From contig JBBRZF010000170.1 of the NCBI GenBank assembly GCA_038236965.1, positions 1 to 7,460 on the forward strand: 7,460 nt of DNA, in the 5' to 3' direction. Source of the DNA: JBBRZF01 sp038236965 (GTDB taxonomy: Bacteria; Acidobacteriota; Terriglobia; Terriglobales; Acidobacteriaceae). The notes below the pieces were generated by a model. That model saw nothing but the letters and a program-made list of their open reading frames with translations. It ran no database searches and had not been told where the DNA came from. Shown one piece after another: positions 5,210-7,460 of the stretch. Made by a program: the position numbers and the translations under genes. Position 1 is the stretch's first letter; each line of letters begins with the position of its first letter.

Positions 5210-5491
5210 ATCAGTTCCAGCACTGCCGTGGTCATGGCCGTGATGGCCAAACGAATGGTCGACTCAGGAACAGGAGTAAATTTACTCGAGTGCAAACTGG
5301 GAAGAGGGTTTCCGCTCTTCTTGCTCTCCGTAACTTTTTCCGGGTCCACTGCGCCGAAATGAAAGTCGACCGCTGGAATGGAATGATCGAGCAGGCTGAA
5401 TCGCGCCCAAGAACCATCTCGCTATCGAGTGCGAACTGAGGCTTGGATACGGTCTCCACCCAAGCGCCCTCGGGCAAGCACCCAGTAGCGC
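5200..5491 (-). pseudogene. C-terminal fragment of an M20-family peptidase/amidohydrolase, frameshifted
   Basis: The minus-strand frame ending at TAG 5202-5200 reads FSLLDHSIPAVDFHFGAVDP, EKVTESKKSGNPLPSLHSSK and then FTPVPESTIRLAITAMTTAV to LELIKK. The H-S-x-x-F-x-P-x-P-x-x-(A/T)-I run and the AMTTAVLEL helix match the end of M20 metallopeptidases (carboxypeptidase/aminoacylase type). Upstream the matching frame is shifted: PEGAWVETVSKPQFALDSEM then VLGR, breaking at about 5400-5403. Relatives read G-x-E-D-F-S here; the Glu-Asp before FS is missing, as if about four bases were lost, and the acidic metal-binding residue of the ED motif would go with them. The 5' four-fifths of the gene is absent, because homology begins at the attC-like box at 5492-5498. 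It is non-functional as it stands and converges with the prepilin gene. Confidence 0.72.
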
Positions 5492-5518
5492 GCCTAACGA
5501 ACTCAACATGCCGTAAAC
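5492..5518 (-). repeat. Half attC of a different type
   Basis: GCCTAAC (5492-5498) followed by GAACTCAACATGCCG has the form of an attC crossover box and arm (GGCATGTTGAGTTCGTTAGGC on the cassette strand). The arm differs from the local GATCTTGTTCTC consensus, so it belongs to another attC lineage. No complementary half is found nearby. It marks the junction between the array and the peptidase fragment. Confidence 0.6.
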
Positions 5519-5605
5519 TCATATTCCAAGAGTGATGAACCACCGTCCGTTCTGCACCATAATCAGGATCGCATCACCATCGCGCATCTTAATCCGCTCG
5601 GACAT
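5519..5605 (-). CDS. 28-residue ORF in a cassette remnant
   Basis: ATG 5605-5603 to TGA 5521-5519 encodes MSERIKMRDGDAILIMVQNG then RWFITLGI. The start lies 8 bases beyond the crossover box of the attC at 5614-5737, the usual position for a cassette gene, but the frame is very short and is followed at once by a half attC. It may be the surviving N-terminus of a larger gene deleted together with the first half of that attC, or simply non-coding. No family is recognised. Confidence 0.3.
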   Translation of the reverse strand: MSERIKMRDGDAILIMVQNGRWFITLGI

Positions 5606-5613
5606 ATCAGAAG

Positions 5614-5737
5614 ATCTAACGAGAACAAGATGAGCGACGGCGGACGAGAGCGCGCGTGGATCGGAGTGGGAGTGTAGAAATCATCTCAAAAGTGGAGCGT
5701 ACAACGGTCCGCCGTTCGCTCCATCGCATGGTTAGGC
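5614..5737 (-). repeat. attC site 8 (complete)
   Basis: Left box ATCTAAC (5614-5620) and right box GTTAGGC (5731-5737). The arm AAGATGAGCGACGGCGGAC pairs with GTCCGCCGTTCGCTCCATC, the strongest stem in the window. The transposase remnant begins directly after the right box. Confidence 0.87.
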
Positions 5738-6629
5738 CTTGGCGTGCCATTCTCTCAGGCGACGGATCGGGTGGATGCGATCAAGATTGCGCGCATTTAC
5801 TTAAGCGCGCTCTCGCCGGTGGTATGGCAACCGGATGAAAAGACGCGGGAACGAAGAGAAGCTTTTAGCGCCTACCAGGCGGTGGTGAAGGAAGCCACCC
5901 GGCTTAAACAACAGATCAAGTCCATGCTAAACGAGCACTGTGTGCGTCTGGAGAAGGGCTTCCGTTTGAGTCATCCCAGTGCGATCGGGCGACTGCTTCT
6001 GCGTCGCAACTGGAGTGAAGCGCAAAAGATGTTACTGCAACAGCTGCACGCCGGCCTGGTCGGAGCACGCGCACGGCGGCAGCAGCTGCGTCACTACATG
6101 GCGAGCGAAGTCTTGGCTGAGCCGGAGTTGCTGCGTCTCACGCGCCTCTGCGGGATCAGTCTGATTACTCTTTATGGACTGATTTCCTCCATTGGCGACA
6201 TCCAGCGCTTTTCCAATCCGCGTAAGCTCTGCGCTTACTTCGGGGTTAATCCAAGCGTGGAGCAGAGCGGCAAGTATGAAGGATCCACCCAATTGAAGCG
6301 TCACGGCCGTGGCGCCATCCGTGCGCTGCTCGTGCAATCGGCCAAGGAGCTCCTGCAGGTGAACAACCCCTTGCAGAAGTGGGGACTGGCCGTAGCCATG
6401 CGCCGCGGACGCAACAAAGCGGCCGTGGCCGTCGCACGTAAACTCTGCGTCGCGGTCTGGCACGTCCTGCAAGGCCACGCCATCGGCGCGATCGAGCGCA
6501 TGGACATTACATACCAAACTGCACAAGCTCGCCACCGATCTTGGCGTGCCGGCCATCAAAGAGCTCGGCTTCGAAACCAAAGAAGCCTTTATCCAGAAAA
6601 AACTCTACCTCTTACGAAGTTACCCTTGA
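5738..6629 (+). pseudogene. IS110-type transposase, N-terminally truncated and frameshifted
   Basis: The plus-strand frame (first usable start GTG at 5744, but open back into attC) encodes the latter two-thirds of an IS110/IS1111-family transposase. Residues 7-12 TDRVDA match the last acidic motif of the N-terminal RuvC-like DEDD domain; the earlier acidic residues, about 100 residues, are missing. A helical linker follows (about 34-125). The C-terminal Transposase_20-like domain begins near LCGISLITLYGLISSIGD (136-152) and includes FSNPRKLCAYFGVNPSVEQS and GKYEGSTQLKRHGRGAIRAL, the region that carries the conserved serine. After Met-Asp at 6500-6505 the reading frame is off by one. The +1 frame from 6507 continues LHTKLHKLATDLGVPAIKEL, then GFETKEAFIQKKLYLLRSYP, and ends at TGA 6627-6629, which is clearly the authentic C-terminus. 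It lies opposite to the cassette genes and is bounded at both ends by attC boxes. Flanking non-coding DNA that could encode a guide (bridge) RNA is absent, so the element is dead. Confidence 0.88.
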
Positions 6630-6661
6630 CCTAACCACATGTCTGCATCGCCTGGTTAGGT
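6629..6661 (-). repeat. Minimal attC remnant
   Basis: Outer boxes ACCTAAC (6629-6635) and GTTAGGT (6655-6661) with CCTAACCA and TGGTTAGG as a perfect eight-base inverted repeat. They enclose only CATGTCTGCATCGCC, where the usual site has about 110 bases. The GTCTGCATCGCCTGG part matches the right arm of the full sites, so this is an attC that lost its stem, joined to the transposase remnant at the TGA stop. Confidence 0.7.
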
Positions 6662-7195
6662 CTCTTGGGTGGCAACACGAGCGGCGGCGCGCAACTGGAA
6701 GGCTTCTGAAATCTTCATCTGAATGTCGCTCGGAGTATATGCTTTTTGGGCGGGGACGTGCAACACCGGAACGCCTGCTGCGGCCAATGCGCCGTCAATG
6801 AAAGCATCGCGTGTCTTGCCTCGCTCGGTTTTGTGTGTCTTGTCGTCGAGCTCAATCACGCCAATGATGTTGAGAGTGCGCGGATCGCAGAGAGCAAAAT
6901 CGACGTGCTTGCTTGCAATGCGGTTGAGGGCGGACTGCCGCTGCGGCTGAGAAAGGCCCGGCTGCGGCCTGATGACGTCAGCCAAGCGAATCTTGCCGAA
7001 GATAACGTAGCGGTCGCCAATGACCTGCGAGAGCACGCCAAAGAAGGATCGCTCAGCGGGACTGAAGAGCGCGTCGATGCGTACGAATGGGTAAGTCTGC
7101 GCCCGGCCACCGCGAAAGAAGGCGCTAATCGCGGACGCGATGCCAACGAGGATAACGATGGCGACGGCGAACAGTATTAGATGTGTGGTGTCCAT
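6656..7195 (-). CDS. Membrane-anchored DUF2726-type protein (nuclease-like fold)
   Basis: A 179-residue protein, ATG 7195-7193 to TAA 6658-6656. An N-terminal hydrophobic segment (residues 6-26, LILFAVAIVILVGIASAISA) is followed by a basic stretch and a DUF2726-like domain: LFSPAERSFFGVLSQVIGDR (43-62), YVIFGKIRLADVI (63-75), then KHVDFALCDP (97-106), IIGVIELDDKTH (110-121), RDAFIDGALAAAGVPVLHVP (129-148). The order D-F-A-L, V-I-E-L-D-D and a final small residue-rich helix and strand resembles a PD-(D/E)xK nuclease core with Asp-99 and Glu-115 or Asp-117 as candidate acidic residues. Catalysis is not established for the family, as far as I know. The start lies 19 bases beyond the attC crossover box and the stop is inside the outer box of the minimal attC, so the coding region looks complete although its attC has collapsed. 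Confidence 0.85.
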   Translation of the reverse strand: MDTTHLILFAVAIVILVGIASAISAFFRGGRAQTYPFVRIDALFSPAERSFFGVLSQVIGDRYVIFGKIRLADVIRPQPGLSQPQRQSALNRIASKHVDFALCDPRTLNIIGVIELDDKTHKTERGKTRDAFIDGALAAAGVPVLHVPAQKAYTPSDIQMKISEAFQLRAAARVATQET

Positions 7196-7214
7196 GTAAC
7201 GACGCGTGAAAGAG

Positions 7215-7329
7215 ACCTAACGAGAAAAAGATAAGCTACCATCACTGGCACAGAGGCAGCAACGGAGACCGAGGAGAATAGCCAGCAGGAAAGTCTCTCC
7301 AAAGCGTACAGCGGTGATGGTTAGCTTAT
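7215..7329 (-). repeat. attC site 9, short variant
   Basis: The left box ACCTAAC (7215-7221) and arm AAGATAAGCTACCATCA are normal, and the arm pairs with TGATGGTTAGCTT with one unmatched base. As in the 3964-4079 site, the outer right box is fused to the arm (GTTAGCTTATGT), lacking the usual GCATCGCATGG-like spacer. It belongs to the cassette to its right. Confidence 0.75.
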
Positions 7330-7460
7330 GTGCGGGGTGTGAAGGTTGGCCGCGCATGGGAAAGTGGATTGAGGGGGCGATTTTGGTTTAGTTGTTTTTG
7401 TTCGGTCGAGTCTTGGCCCGTTAGCCATCCCCTGGAGGATTGGACGAAGAGCAGACCGGC
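7326..7460 (-). CDS. Possible C-terminal end of another cassette gene (partial)
   Basis: On the minus strand a frame is open from the right edge to TAA 7328-7326 at the end of the attC, encoding 44 residues ending LNPLSHARPTFTPRT. The position, reading into the attC with a stop there, is what the 3' end of the next cassette gene would show. The composition is low-complexity (QKQLNQNRP) and no family is recognised. A non-coding 3' tail is equally likely; attI is less so. Confidence 0.22.
   Translation of the reverse strand, partial: AGLLFVQSSRGWLTGQDSTEQKQLNQNRPLNPLSHARPTFTPRT

Larger units (their letters stand above)
1..7460 (-). mobile_element. Integron gene-cassette array (sedentary type)
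   Basis: Complete or partial attC-like sites recur at 31, 948, 1576, 2152, 2587, 2862, 3360, 3964, 5492, 5614, 6629 and 7215. Each full site has inverted outer boxes (RYYYAAC and GTTRRRY) and an inner pair of arms such as GATAAGCTAC against GTTAGCTGCATC, with unmatched bases in one arm, as expected for attC. Between them lie short genes, almost all on the minus strand and each followed by a site. The sites resemble one another closely, which is typical of large chromosomal arrays rather than mobile resistance integrons. The array is interrupted by chromosome-like DNA (about 4415-5491) and a transposase remnant (5738-6629). No integrase or attI is visible; both would be expected to the right. 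Confidence 0.85.

Noticed and set aside
5232..5543. A 103-residue minus-strand gene across 5232-5543
   Set aside because: It crosses the half attC and joins the out-of-frame peptidase segment; it is explained better as array remnant plus frameshifted M20 fragment.
6032..6580. A 182-residue minus-strand frame within the transposase region
   Set aside because: Antisense shadow of the clearly homologous IS110 transposase frame.
7326..7460. attI site or integrase promoter at the right edge
   Set aside because: No integrase coding sequence or recognisable attI features are visible; a cassette 3' end is at least as likely.
1..7460. CRISPR array from the recurrent repeats
   Set aside because: The repeats are long, imperfect, hairpin-forming and separated by whole genes, as for attC, not short direct repeats with short spacers.

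Overview
The window is most simply read as part of a chromosomal (sedentary) integron cassette array. Nine full-length or near full-length attC-like recombination sites of about 115-127 bp, two half sites and one minimal site separate short genes. Nearly all cassette genes lie on the minus strand, and each is followed on that strand by its own site: a left box of RYYYAAC type (usually GCCTAAC or ACCTAAC), a GCGATGCAG-type segment, a variable stem, a complementary arm ending GCTTATCTTGTTCTC or similar, and a GTTAGGY crossover box. On the minus strand the array therefore reads from base 7460 towards base 1, so an integrase and attI would lie to the right, outside the window. No integrase is visible.

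Host: the GC-rich DNA, the type II/IV prepilin-like gene at 4694-5149 and an apparent FtsZ C-terminal tail at 4420-4515 look like Verrucomicrobiota, probably Opitutaceae. This rests on remembered sequence resemblance, not a search.

Layout, left to right. 1-28: start of a secreted protein running off the edge. 256-867: two-helix membrane protein. 1073-1588: secreted protein whose start codon lies inside the neighbouring attC. 1696-2139: YpeA-like GNAT acetyltransferase. 2179-2574: secreted protein whose C-terminus is encoded by attC DNA. 2616-2846: small membrane protein, separated from the previous gene only by a half attC. 2979-3356: multi-helix membrane protein. 3477-3944: single-helix anchored protein. 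4069-4413: ankyrin-repeat gene broken by an in-frame stop and apparently missing its 5' end. 4420-5491: an island of ordinary chromosome-like DNA (tail of ftsZ, intact prepilin gene, tail of an M20 peptidase gene). 5519-5605: tiny ORF in a cassette remnant. 5738-6629: IS110-type transposase remnant on the plus strand, bracketed by attC boxes. 6656-7195: membrane-anchored DUF2726-type protein. 7326-7460: weak partial frame.

The cassette genes do not form a pathway. What they share is packaging: starts lie just after a crossover box and several stop codons are supplied by the left box of attC. The most interesting signals are the chromosomal fragment embedded in the array, the transposase remnant delimited by attC boxes, start codon and C-terminal coding capacity donated by attC sequence, and a short attC variant shared by two distant cassettes.
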